A DNA stretch of 5,067 bases from an uncultured Clostridia bacterium (GTDB lineage: Bacteria > Bacillota > Clostridia > Oscillospirales > Oscillospiraceae): the NCBI GenBank assembly GCA_947383645.1, contig CANDEH010000136.1, positions 1 to 5,067 on the forward strand, read 5' to 3'. Shown here in pieces: positions 1 to 4,520 of this stretch; the first letter of the stretch is position 1, and every line of letters begins with the position of its first letter. The notes under the pieces were generated by a model. The model made no database searches and was not told where the DNA came from. It worked only from the letters and a program-made list of their open reading frames with translations. Made by a program: the position numbers and the translations under genes.

Positions 1-6
1 GCTAAA

Positions 7-119
7 GTCCGCCAGCGCCGGACCCCTAAGCGCGCTTTTGCCTACTTTTCTCGCGTGAGAAAAGTAGGTCGCCCCGGGGGGCGAAACTCCCCGTCCCCCC
101 CGCCGCGGGCCCCGCGGCG
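7..119. repeat. GC-rich intergenic repeat with three hairpins, left copy
   Basis: This non-coding stretch contains consecutive inverted repeats. Positions 41-52 and 57-68 form a perfect 12-bp stem (CCTACTTTTCTC / GAGAAAAGTAGG) around a GCGT loop. Positions 70-75 and 78-83 pair as CGCCCC / GGGGCG. Positions 101-109 and 111-119 form a nearly uninterrupted CGCCGCGGG / CCCGCGGCG palindrome. The block at 69-99 recurs exactly in opposite orientation at 5036-5066. Two copies in one small window suggest a dispersed intergenic element; whether it acts as a terminator for a gene left of the window cannot be seen. Confidence 0.7.
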
Positions 120-144
120 ACACCCCACGCTGCGGAAAAAACAT

Positions 145-172
145 TTGACATTGCCATATTTTCGTCTATAAT
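145..172 (+). promoter_or_regulatory. Consensus sigma-A promoter for the 30-aa ORF
   Basis: A perfect -35 hexamer TTGACA (145-150) and a perfect -10 hexamer TATAAT (167-172) are separated by 16 bp. Transcription would start near 179, giving a leader of about 55 nt with a short C5/G5 hairpin (187-200) ahead of the small ORF at 235. Both hexamers match the sigma-A consensus fully; use in the cell is inferred. Confidence 0.75.
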
Positions 173-234
173 CCTAATTACTGCCTCCCCCCAGCGGGGG
201 AAAAGCGGCAAAACCAGGGAAGGAAAAAACAGCC

Positions 235-327
235 ATGGATTTCAACAATCTGGCCTCCTTCGGCGTATTTTTAACCACCCTGCTGTCCATGCTGACCATG
301 CCCCTGGTGGCGATTTTTCTGCTGTGA
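235..327 (+). CDS. Small hydrophobic membrane peptide, 30 aa
   Basis: This ATG-to-TGA ORF encodes a 30-residue peptide beginning MDFNNLASFGVF and ending PLVAIFLL. From about residue 9 it is almost wholly hydrophobic, enough for one membrane-spanning helix. A purine-rich site (AAGGA, 220-224) lies about 10 nt upstream of the ATG, and a fully consensus promoter lies about 60 bp before that. A hairpin terminator follows 21 nt after the stop. The segment TTLLSMLTMP resembles, from memory, the last helix of AEC-family (auxin efflux carrier/malate permease) transporters, so it may derive from such a C-terminus. No related sequence is visible upstream in frame, and no other part of a permease is present. 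A free-standing small membrane protein is the best description; the function is unknown. Confidence 0.55.
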   Translation: MDFNNLASFGVFLTTLLSMLTMPLVAIFLL

Positions 328-348
328 GGCGCGGGAGGCGGAGACAAC

Positions 349-388
349 AGGAGAGCCTGCCGCGAAGCAGATCGCGGCGGGCTCCTTT
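349..388. terminator. Hairpin terminator between converging genes
   Basis: Arms 349-364 and 373-386 pair over 14 bp with a 2-nt bulge (353-354), one G-U pair and an 8-nt loop. Three T residues end the plus side (386-388). It lies 21 nt after the 30-aa ORF and 8 nt beyond the stop of the hydrolase gene on the other strand, so it could end both transcripts. The T-tract is short on the plus strand and interrupted on the minus strand, so efficiency is uncertain. Confidence 0.6.
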
Positions 389-394
389 GCACCC

Positions 395-1006
395 CTATAT
401 GCCTGCAAAAAATTCCCCCAGCTCCCTGGCCAGGGCCTCCGGAGCGTCCAGATTCACCTCGTGCCCCGCGCCGGGGAGGAGGGTCAGACGGGCCCGGGGA
501 ATGCGCTCCGCCAGCTGGCGGGCGGCGGTCCTGTTGGCCCGGTCCCGCTCTCCGCAGAGGATCAGCGCCGGACAGGCCACGCGGGACAGGTCCCCCTCGA
601 AGTTCAGCGCCAGCATGGAGCGTGTGAGGCGGATCATCCCCTCCCGGGAGAAGCCGGTGTTTTGAAAAGCGGCGGCAGGCGCCAGACGAAAGACAGCGTT
701 TTGAAACCGCAGGAGAGCCCTTGGCATTTTGTACTGCGCGCCGATCAGCGTCAGGGAGCAGACGGCCTCCGGGTGTCCGATGGCGTAGTGGAGGGCGAGG
801 ACGCCGCCCAGGGAGAGACCGCAGAGGTGGAAGGGTTCCCGCACATCGCGGCAAAAGCCGTCCACCGCCTGATAGAGGGCGGCGTAGGAGGGCTGACAGA
901 CCGTGAGGTCGGGACAGAGACAGTCCACGCCGCCGGGCAGGGCCGCTGCGGCGGCGTCCCAGGCGGCGGGGGTCTGGCCCAGGCCGTGCAGCAGTACCAG
1001 TTTCAT
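395..1006 (-). CDS. Alpha/beta-fold hydrolase, 203 aa
   Basis: This is a small serine hydrolase of the alpha/beta-hydrolase fold; its substrate cannot be told from sequence. Counting from the start chosen here, residues 5-8 (LLHG) are the oxyanion-hole HG motif and GLSLGG at 63-68 is the nucleophile elbow with catalytic Ser65. GERD at 152-155 supplies the likely acid Asp155, and GAGHEVNLDAP carries the likely catalytic His182. The cap region between them (about 90-135) is short. There is no signal peptide, so it is probably cytoplasmic. An ATG three codons earlier (1013-1015) abuts the AAGGAG ribosome binding site with no spacer, whereas the ATG at 1004-1006 has 9 nt, so the shorter start is preferred. 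The gene has its own promoter and is monocistronic in this window. Esterases, lipases and MenH/BioH-like enzymes share this pattern, so no symbol is given. Confidence 0.9.
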   Translation of the reverse strand: MKLVLLHGLGQTPAAWDAAAAALPGGVDCLCPDLTVCQPSYAALYQAVDGFCRDVREPFHLCGLSLGGVLALHYAIGHPEAVCSLTLIGAQYKMPRALLRFQNAVFRLAPAAAFQNTGFSREGMIRLTRSMLALNFEGDLSRVACPALILCGERDRANRTAARQLAERIPRARLTLLPGAGHEVNLDAPEALARELGEFFAGI

Positions 1007-1038
1007 GACGTGCATCTCCTTTTCCGTGGATGACTGCG

Positions 1039-1067
1039 ATTATAGCAGACCCCGCGCCCGGACGCAA
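1039..1067 (-). promoter_or_regulatory. Extended -10 promoter for the hydrolase gene
   Basis: On the minus strand TTGCGT (1062-1067) and TATAAT (1039-1044) are 17 bp apart, and a TG one base before the -10 makes it an extended -10 site. The implied start near 1032 leaves a leader of about 25 nt that contains AAGGAG. The geometry matches a sigma-A promoter well. Confidence 0.65.
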
Positions 1068-1106
1068 GCCGCGCCGGATATAGTCCCTTTTTCGTGTGAG
1101 AAACGC

Positions 1107-1138
1107 TTCTGCCATTTCCCCTCGTCAAAATGGCAGAA
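1107..1138 (-). terminator. 11-bp inverted repeat, possible terminator of the 120-aa gene
   Basis: Perfect 11-bp arms TTCTGCCATTT (1107-1117) and AAATGGCAGAA (1128-1138) enclose a 10-nt loop. It lies about 45 nt downstream of the minus-strand 120-aa gene and upstream of the hydrolase promoter, the right place for a terminator separating them. The sequence after the stem on the minus strand is GCGTTTCTC, a weak T-tract, so an alternative is a repeat-type hairpin. Confidence 0.45.
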
Positions 1139-1183
1139 CGGAGCGCGAGCCATTCTGGATCGCGGTCCAGGAAATCAAACCTG

Positions 1184-1546
1184 TTATTTCGCGGTGAGAA
1201 CGTACTCAAAAGGATCATTCAGGTGATAGCGCCGCATAATGCTGTTTTCCAGTTCAAAATAAGCGGTCAGGTCATCCGGCTGCGCAGGTACTCCTTTTTC
1301 CCAGTACATCTCGCCATAATAGAGGAGCATAGCCCAGTAGTAGGGATATTCATGACCCAACAATCCGGCGTCCATGACACTTGAAATCGGTTCAGCAAGG
1401 TGGGACTGCGCTACTGTTTCAGATGCGTTTTTGTATGAAATGCCTGTATAATGCGTTAACAGGTGCTTTATCAATTCGCAAAAGCTGTATTGGTTCACGA
1501 CGATCCGATTGCCGCCATCTTCTAAGATAACGCCATCTTTCAGCAT
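1184..1546 (-). CDS. Uncharacterised 120-aa protein
   Basis: I do not recognise a named family with confidence. The product begins MLKDGVILEDGGNRIVV and reads as a complete soluble protein: a short strand-like start, a likely helix around NQYSFCELIKHLLTHYTG, then an aromatic-rich stretch around EYPYYWAMLLYYGEMYWEKG, ending PFEYVLTAK. No signal peptide, membrane segment or obvious catalytic motif is visible. An AGGAG site lies 8 nt before the ATG and a promoter further upstream, so it looks expressed and monocistronic. Base composition is more AT-rich than gdpP or the hydrolase, with codons such as ATA and TTA-type choices those genes use less. This suggests a different origin or weaker codon selection. 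It could be a regulator, an antitoxin-like or a structural accessory protein; none is supported directly. Confidence 0.8.
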   Translation of the reverse strand: MLKDGVILEDGGNRIVVNQYSFCELIKHLLTHYTGISYKNASETVAQSHLAEPISSVMDAGLLGHEYPYYWAMLLYYGEMYWEKGVPAQPDDLTAYFELENSIMRRYHLNDPFEYVLTAK

Positions 1547-1583
1547 AAGCTAATCTCCTCACAATTTCCCATTTGTTGAACCA

Positions 1584-1612
1584 ATCCTACCATGAGCGGG
1601 GATTCAGGTCAA
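1584..1612 (-). promoter_or_regulatory. Sigma-A promoter for the 120-aa gene
   Basis: On the minus strand TTGACC (1607-1612, 5 of 6 consensus) and TAGGAT (1584-1589, 4 of 6) are separated by 17 bp. The predicted transcript starts near 1577 and has a leader of about 30 nt with AGGAG 8 nt before the ATG. The match is moderate and the placement good. Confidence 0.5.
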
Positions 1613-1800
1613 GGAGCTGTCGGTGAAATCGCTGGCGGCTACGGCTGCCGGCACGAAAGGAAAAGGGAGAGGAAATTGCGGAGGCGCCTCCGACGTTTTG
1701 ACGGGGAGAGCGGGGAGACCGCGAAAACCCGTCTGGGCCGATTTCGTCAGATCCCTGTCCAAGATTTGTGTTGCTGACAGCTATTGTTCAAAAGTATTCG
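1613..1800. other. Non-coding GC-rich segment, likely repeat remnant
   Basis: Open frames cross this stretch on the plus strand (1592-1777 and 1623-1850), but neither has a ribosome binding site. Their products are compositionally odd (many R/K/G or shifted C-rich tails) and one runs through the hairpin at 1814-1848. A 14-nt perfect palindrome CGGAGGCGCCTCCG lies at 1679-1692. The right part carries one copy of the 27-nt repeat described separately. I see no supported gene here. Confidence 0.5.
1752..1778 (+). repeat. 27-nt repeat, copy A
   Basis: This 27-nt sequence, starting TCCCTGTCCAAG, matches the reverse complement of 2135-2161 at 24 of 27 positions. The two copies face each other across the small minus-strand membrane-protein unit, about 356 bp apart. 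Similarity falls off quickly on both sides of the 27 nt. It is probably a fragment of a dispersed element. Confidence 0.75.
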
Positions 1801-1813
1801 TCAAAACACCGAA

Positions 1814-1848
1814 ATCGGGCGGTCACCCTTGCATGGTGACCGCCCGAT
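1814..1848 (-). terminator. 14-bp hairpin, probable terminator of the small membrane-protein unit
   Basis: Perfect 14-bp arms ATCGGGCGGTCACC (1814-1827) and GGTGACCGCCCGAT (1835-1848) enclose a 7-nt loop. On the minus strand the hairpin begins 10 nt after the TAA at 1859-1861 and is followed by TTTCGGTGTTTT, a broken T-tract. Its place fits termination of the minus-strand unit and supports a transcript running past the internal UGA at 1943-1945. On the plus strand no T-tract follows immediately. Confidence 0.6.
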
Positions 1849-1858
1849 AAACTGGGAG

Positions 1859-1942
1859 TTATTTTTCATGATGGTACCATATCCATTTATCAAGGCGATA
1901 AAAAATTTCGCCTAAAAATAGAAAGACTATTATAAAAACAAA
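1859..1942 (-). pseudogene. In-frame continuation after the UGA of the small membrane protein
   Basis: Directly after the TGA the frame runs 27 codons to TAA (1859-1861). It encodes FVFIIVFLFLGEIFYRLD followed by KWIWYHHEK: a second hydrophobic segment, then a charged aromatic tail of the kind that often ends a membrane protein. There is no ATG, GTG or TTG between the UGA and this segment, so it can be made only by readthrough, or else it is the dead 3' half of a gene disrupted by one nonsense change. The hairpin at 1814-1848 follows it rather than the UGA. Caution: AT-rich DNA readily gives F/I/V/L codons. Confidence 0.45.
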
Positions 1943-2041
1943 TCACCTCAACAGCCCAAAAACGGATGACACCACATATCCCAACGTCCCACAAACCACT
2001 AAAGCAATAACAACTATCAGCAATCTTTGAATATATTTCAT
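1943..2041 (-). CDS. Small transmembrane protein, 32 aa up to an in-frame UGA
   Basis: This ORF is too short for usual gene callers but is well supported. AGGAG lies 8 nt before the ATG, with an extended -10 promoter upstream. The peptide begins MKYIQRLLIVVIALVV and continues through GTLGYVVSSVFGLLR. That is a positively charged N-terminus followed by one long hydrophobic helix, as in a single-pass inner-membrane protein. Translation would stop at TGA (1943-1945). The same frame then stays open for 27 more codons (1859-1942) and gives a second hydrophobic segment with a charged, aromatic tail. The intact product may therefore be about 60 aa, with TGA having replaced a TGG. Function is unknown. 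Small hydrophobic peptides of this kind include type I toxins and membrane-protein regulators, but nothing here identifies either. Confidence 0.6.
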   Translation of the reverse strand: MKYIQRLLIVVIALVVCGTLGYVVSSVFGLLR

Positions 2042-2076
2042 AACAGCATCTCCTGTAATTCCCATTTGTCTTTCTG

Positions 2077-2105
2077 ATTATAGCATGGCACAGACGTCCC
2101 GGCAA
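2077..2105 (-). promoter_or_regulatory. Extended -10 promoter for the small membrane-protein unit
   Basis: On the minus strand the -10 is TATAAT (2077-2082) with TG one base upstream, and the -35 is TTGCCG (2100-2105, 4 of 6) at 17-bp spacing. Transcription would start near 2070, about 30 nt before the ATG at 2041. The -35 overlaps the inverted repeat at 2100-2126, which could be an operator. Confidence 0.65.
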
Positions 2106-2126
2106 TTCGTTTTTATGGAATTGCCG
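2100..2126. promoter_or_regulatory. Inverted repeat over the -35, candidate operator
   Basis: Perfect 9-bp arms CGGCAATTC (2100-2108) and GAATTGCCG (2118-2126) are separated by 9 AT-rich bases. The left arm contains the whole -35 hexamer of the minus-strand promoter, so a dimeric regulator bound here would block RNA polymerase. It could instead be an edge hairpin of the neighbouring repeat (2135-2161). Confidence 0.4.
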
Positions 2127-2134
2127 AAGTTTCA

Positions 2135-2161
2135 GCCAGCAACAGAAATCTTGAACAGGGA
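2135..2161 (-). repeat. 27-nt repeat, copy B (inverted)
   Basis: On the minus strand this reads TCCCTGTTCAAGATTTCTGT and on to GGC, matching copy A (1752-1778) at 24 of 27 positions. It lies just upstream of the promoter of the small membrane-protein unit, so the two copies bracket promoter, ORF and terminator within about 410 bp. Confidence 0.75.
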
Positions 2162-2177
2162 CTTCGCCAGTCCTTCC

Positions 2178-2206
2178 TTTACTTTGTCCACATTCCATGG
2201 TATAAT
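2178..2206 (+). promoter_or_regulatory. Distal promoter for gdpP, -10 inside a palindrome
   Basis: TTTACT (2178-2183, 4 of 6) and TATAAT (2201-2206) are 17 bp apart, with TG one base before the -10. The start would fall near 2212, giving a leader of about 160 nt before gdpP. The -10 lies inside the 13-bp palindrome at 2200-2228. Confidence 0.5.
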
Positions 2207-2228
2207 AGCCGCAGAGCGGCTATTATAC
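2200..2228. promoter_or_regulatory. Perfect 13-bp palindrome across the gdpP distal -10
   Basis: The arms GTATAATAGCCGC (2200-2212) and GCGGCTATTATAC (2216-2228) pair fully around AGA. The stem is followed by TTTATTT on the plus strand, so a terminator is possible, but no plus-strand gene lies upstream since 327. Because the left arm includes the -10 hexamer, an operator for a dimeric repressor, or a hairpin at the extreme 5' end of the mRNA, are both reasonable readings. Confidence 0.5.
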
Positions 2229-2236
2229 TTTATTTA

Positions 2237-2276
2237 AGCCATTTTTTCGCCGCTGATAAGGCAACAAAAAATGGCT
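2237..2276. repeat. 11-bp inverted repeat in the gdpP leader
   Basis: Perfect arms AGCCATTTTTT (2237-2247) and AAAAAATGGCT (2266-2276) enclose an 18-nt loop. It would form a hairpin in any mRNA started at the distal promoter. It resembles neither a classical terminator (the T run is in the rising arm) nor a riboswitch known to me. Role unknown. Confidence 0.5.
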
Positions 2277-2298
2277 CATTCTACTATTCCAGCTGCGT

Positions 2299-2327
2299 TT
2301 TATTTATAGTATTATAAATTATATAAT
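2299..2327 (+). promoter_or_regulatory. Proximal promoter candidate for gdpP
   Basis: TATAAT (2322-2327) lies in a very AT-rich segment, with TTTATT (2299-2304, 3 of 6) 17 bp upstream. It would give a leader of about 40 nt. ATTATA (2311-2316) and TATAAT form an inverted repeat with a 5-nt spacer. The -35 is weak, so this is tentative. Confidence 0.4.
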
Positions 2328-2373
2328 CTCCAGAAAAGCGAGATACCGCTGTCTTTTGTGGGAGGGAAATGAC

Positions 2374-4365
2374 TTGAACAAGAAACTGACCCGCCTGATC
2401 GAGCCCAATATCCAGCCGGCTATCATCTGCCTGAGCCTGTTTGTGGTGCTGGCTATCCCCTTCCAGCCGGTGCTGGCCCTGGCGGAGGCCGCGCTGACGC
2501 TGATTCTCTACATCTTCATGCAGCACGCCGCCAAAAAGCGCAAGCAGAACCTTCTCCAGTACATCAACGGTCTCACCGGCGGGGTGGACTCCGCCAGCAA
2601 GAACGCCATCCTCAACGCCCCCCTGCCCATTCTGGTCTTCCGGGCGGACACCCAGGAGGTGATCTGGAGCAACGACAACTTCCTCCAAATTGCCGGTCAG
2701 AGTGACGAGCTGTTCTTCAATATCCGCCTGGGGGAGCTGATCCCCGGCTTCAGCTGCCAGTGGCTTTTGAACGGGGAGAAGGTGTGTCCCGACCGGGTGC
2801 ACCTCAACGGCCGGCTCTATCAGGTCTTCGGCTCGGCCAACCGGGTCAGCGGCCGGGCCGTGGGGGAGAACCTCCTGGTGACCACCTACTGGATGGACAT
2901 CACCGACACCGCCCAGATCTGCGACCGCTTCGCCGAGAGCCGCCCGGTGGTCAGCATCCTGATGATTGACAACTACGAGGAGCTGATGAAGGCGGGGGGC
3001 GAGGCCGCCCGCTCCTCCGTCCTGGCCCAGATCGACGAGAAGATCAACGCCTGGGTGGAGGGGAAGAACGGCCTCCTCCGCAAGTACGACCGGGACCGCT
3101 ACCTCTTCGTCTTCGAGGAGCAGTTCTTTGAGGACATGGTGGAGGAGAAGTTCTCCATTCTGGACGCCGTCCACTCCGTCACCAGCGCCGACGGGGTCAC
3201 CGCCACCCTCTCCATCGGCATGGGGAAGGACGGCGACACCTTTGACCAGCTCTTCACCAGCGCCAACAAGTGCATTGAGATGGCCCTCAGCCGGGGCGGC
3301 GACCAGGCGGTGGTCCGGGACAGCATCGACTTCCAGTTCTACGGCGGCCGGAGACAGTCGGCGGAGAAGCGGACCAAGGTGAAGAGCCGGGTGATGGCCA
3401 AGGCCCTGGGCGACCTGGTCAGCGACGCCAGCGAGGTCTACGTCATGGGCCACGAGTACGCAGACATGGACGCGGTGGGGGCCGCCGCCGGCATCTGCTG
3501 CGTGGCAAGAAAGCACCACAAGCGGGTGCGCATTGTACTGGATCTCAATAACAACAACGCCAACCCCCTGGTCCACCGGCTCCAGACCATGCCGGAGTAT
3601 CAGGATCTGTTCATCTCCGGCTCCGACGCCTTCGTCCACGCCCAGCCCGGGGCCCTCTTGGTGGTGGTGGACACCAACCGCCCGGACATGGTGGAGTCCC
3701 GGCAGCTGCTGGATACCTGCAACCGGGTGGCGGTCATCGACCACCACCGCCGGGCCGCCACCTACATCGAGAACGCGGCGCTGAACTTCCACGAGCCCTA
3801 CGCCTCCTCCGCCAGCGAGCTGGTGACGGAGCTGCTGCAATACCTGGTGGACTCCTCCGACCTCCTGCGAGGCGAAGCGGAGGCCCTTTTGGCCGGCATG
3901 GTGCTGGACACCAAGAATTTCACCCAGCGCACCGGCAGCCGGACCTTTGAGGCGGCGGCCTTCCTCCGCCGGGCGGGGGCGGACACCATCGAGGTCAGCC
4001 GCCTGTTCCAGAGCGACCTGCACAGCATGGTGGAGCGCTACGACATCATCCGGCAGGCCACCATGTACCGCCAGGACATCGCCGTGGCGGCGGTGAACCG
4101 GGAGTGTCCCCGCATCGTGGCCGCCAAGGCCGCCGACGACCTTCTGACTCTGAAGGGCGTCCAGGCCTCGGTGGTGGTCTACCGCAGCGGCGACGGCGTC
4201 TCCCTCTCCGCCCGGAGCCTGGGGGACATCAACGTCCAGGTGATCCTGGAGGCCCTGGGCGGCGGCGGCAACAATACCGCGGCCGGCGGCTACATCCCCG
4301 GTACCACGGCGGACGTGGTGCGGGAGCAGGTGCTGCGGGCGATTGACAAGTACTTTGAGGAGTAA
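2374..4365 (+). CDS. gdpP: GdpP-type membrane c-di-AMP phosphodiesterase, 663 aa
   Basis: GdpP (YybT) enzymes hydrolyse cyclic di-AMP to pApA and so help control potassium, osmotic and cell-wall homeostasis. The domain order and length (about 660 aa) match. Two membrane helices lie near residues 16-31 and 33-49. A PAS-like region holds NAPLPILVFRADTQEVIWSN, followed by a degenerate GGDEF region with YDRDRYLFVFEE. The DHH/DHHA1 half starts at GHEYADMDAVG (359-369) and includes DTNRP (433-437), VIDHHR with D456-H457-H458, and GGGGNNTAAGG (629-639). TTG at 2374 is chosen because GGGAGG (2360-2365) sits 8 nt before it; an in-frame TTG at 2356 has no such site. Two conserved positions look altered: N435 where many homologues have His in DTH, and N633 where DHHA1 proteins usually have GGGH. 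It precedes rplI by 155 bp, the usual Firmicute neighbourhood, and may share its transcript. Confidence 0.95.
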   Translation: MNKKLTRLIEPNIQPAIICLSLFVVLAIPFQPVLALAEAALTLILYIFMQHAAKKRKQNLLQYINGLTGGVDSASKNAILNAPLPILVFRADTQEVIWSNDNFLQIAGQSDELFFNIRLGELIPGFSCQWLLNGEKVCPDRVHLNGRLYQVFGSANRVSGRAVGENLLVTTYWMDITDTAQICDRFAESRPVVSILMIDNYEELMKAGGEAARSSVLAQIDEKINAWVEGKNGLLRKYDRDRYLFVFEEQFFEDMVEEKFSILDAVHSVTSADGVTATLSIGMGKDGDTFDQLFTSANKCIEMALSRGGDQAVVRDSIDFQFYGGRRQSAEKRTKVKSRVMAKALGDLVSDASEVYVMGHEYADMDAVGAAAGICCVARKHHKRVRIVLDLNNNNANPLVHRLQTMPEYQDLFISGSDAFVHAQPGALLVVVDTNRPDMVESRQLLDTCNRVAVIDHHRRAATYIENAALNFHEPYASSASELVTELLQYLVDSSDLLRGEAEALLAGMVLDTKNFTQRTGSRTFEAAAFLRRAGADTIEVSRLFQSDLHSMVERYDIIRQATMYRQDIAVAAVNRECPRIVAAKAADDLLTLKGVQASVVVYRSGDGVSLSARSLGDINVQVILEALGGGGNNTAAGGYIPGTTADVVREQVLRAIDKYFEE

Positions 4366-4373
4366 TTTTGAAT

Positions 4374-4499
4374 GAGGAGTTAGGAATTAGGAATTAGGAG
4401 TGGATGTGTCCGGCTTCGCCGGACGGTTGAATCGTTCCGCTTCCATTCTGGATGCCAATCCGTCGCCGACAGTATTTCTGATTTCTGACTTCTAACTAA
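4374..4499. repeat. Small repeat-like element between gdpP and rplI
   Basis: The left edge is a tandem purine motif, TTAGGAATTAGGAATTAGGA (4380-4399). The right edge is TTCTGATTTCTGACTTCTAAC (4477-4497), which reverse-complemented matches the left edge at about 15 of 21 positions, all differences being transitions. Between them is a perfect hairpin GTCCGGC-TTC-GCCGGAC (4408-4424). No T-tract follows, so it does not read as a terminator. The layout (imperfect terminal inverted repeats, about 125 bp, intergenic, non-coding) is that of a miniature repeat element. It ends just before the rplI ribosome binding site and would form a long imperfect stem if transcribed. Confidence 0.55.
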
Positions 4500-4520
4500 A
4501 AAAATGGAGGAACCACAGCG

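Noticed and set aside
174..1115. 313-codon minus-strand open frame across the hydrolase
   Set aside because: It is arginine/proline/glycine-rich with no motif, overlaps the well-supported hydrolase in another frame and runs through its promoter and the terminator.
1150..1160. 11-nt match CCATTCTGGAT shared with 4443-4453
   Set aside because: Short, with unrelated flanks; could occur by chance or as a small repeat trace.
1592..1850. Two plus-strand open frames of 61 and 75 codons
   Set aside because: No RBS, odd composition, and they run through the 27-nt repeat; the longer one also enters the 1814-1848 hairpin. Better explained as repeat DNA.
1943..1945. UGA as selenocysteine
   Set aside because: No SECIS-like hairpin lies directly after the codon, and a Sec between two hydrophobic helices has no functional logic.
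1888..1946. 18-codon GTG-start frame overlapping the UGA (GTGA coupling)
   Set aside because: The overlap resembles translational coupling, but the product VICFYNSLSIFRRNFLSP has no clear protein character, and no RBS stands out.
1890..2198. 102-codon minus-strand open frame
   Set aside because: It starts before the repeat and runs through the promoter and the small ORF in a different frame. The nested frame starting at 2041 has the proper RBS spacing and a coherent membrane-protein profile.
2207..2373. c-di-AMP (ydaO/yuaA) riboswitch in the gdpP leader
   Set aside because: The leader is AT-rich and short, and the conserved GC-rich riboswitch core sequences are not visible.
2284..4023. 579-codon open frame antisense to gdpP
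   Set aside because: It is the complement of a GC-rich gene with strong third-position bias. The product is low-complexity (H/V/G/L/D rich), has no RBS, and the sense strand has full GdpP motifs.
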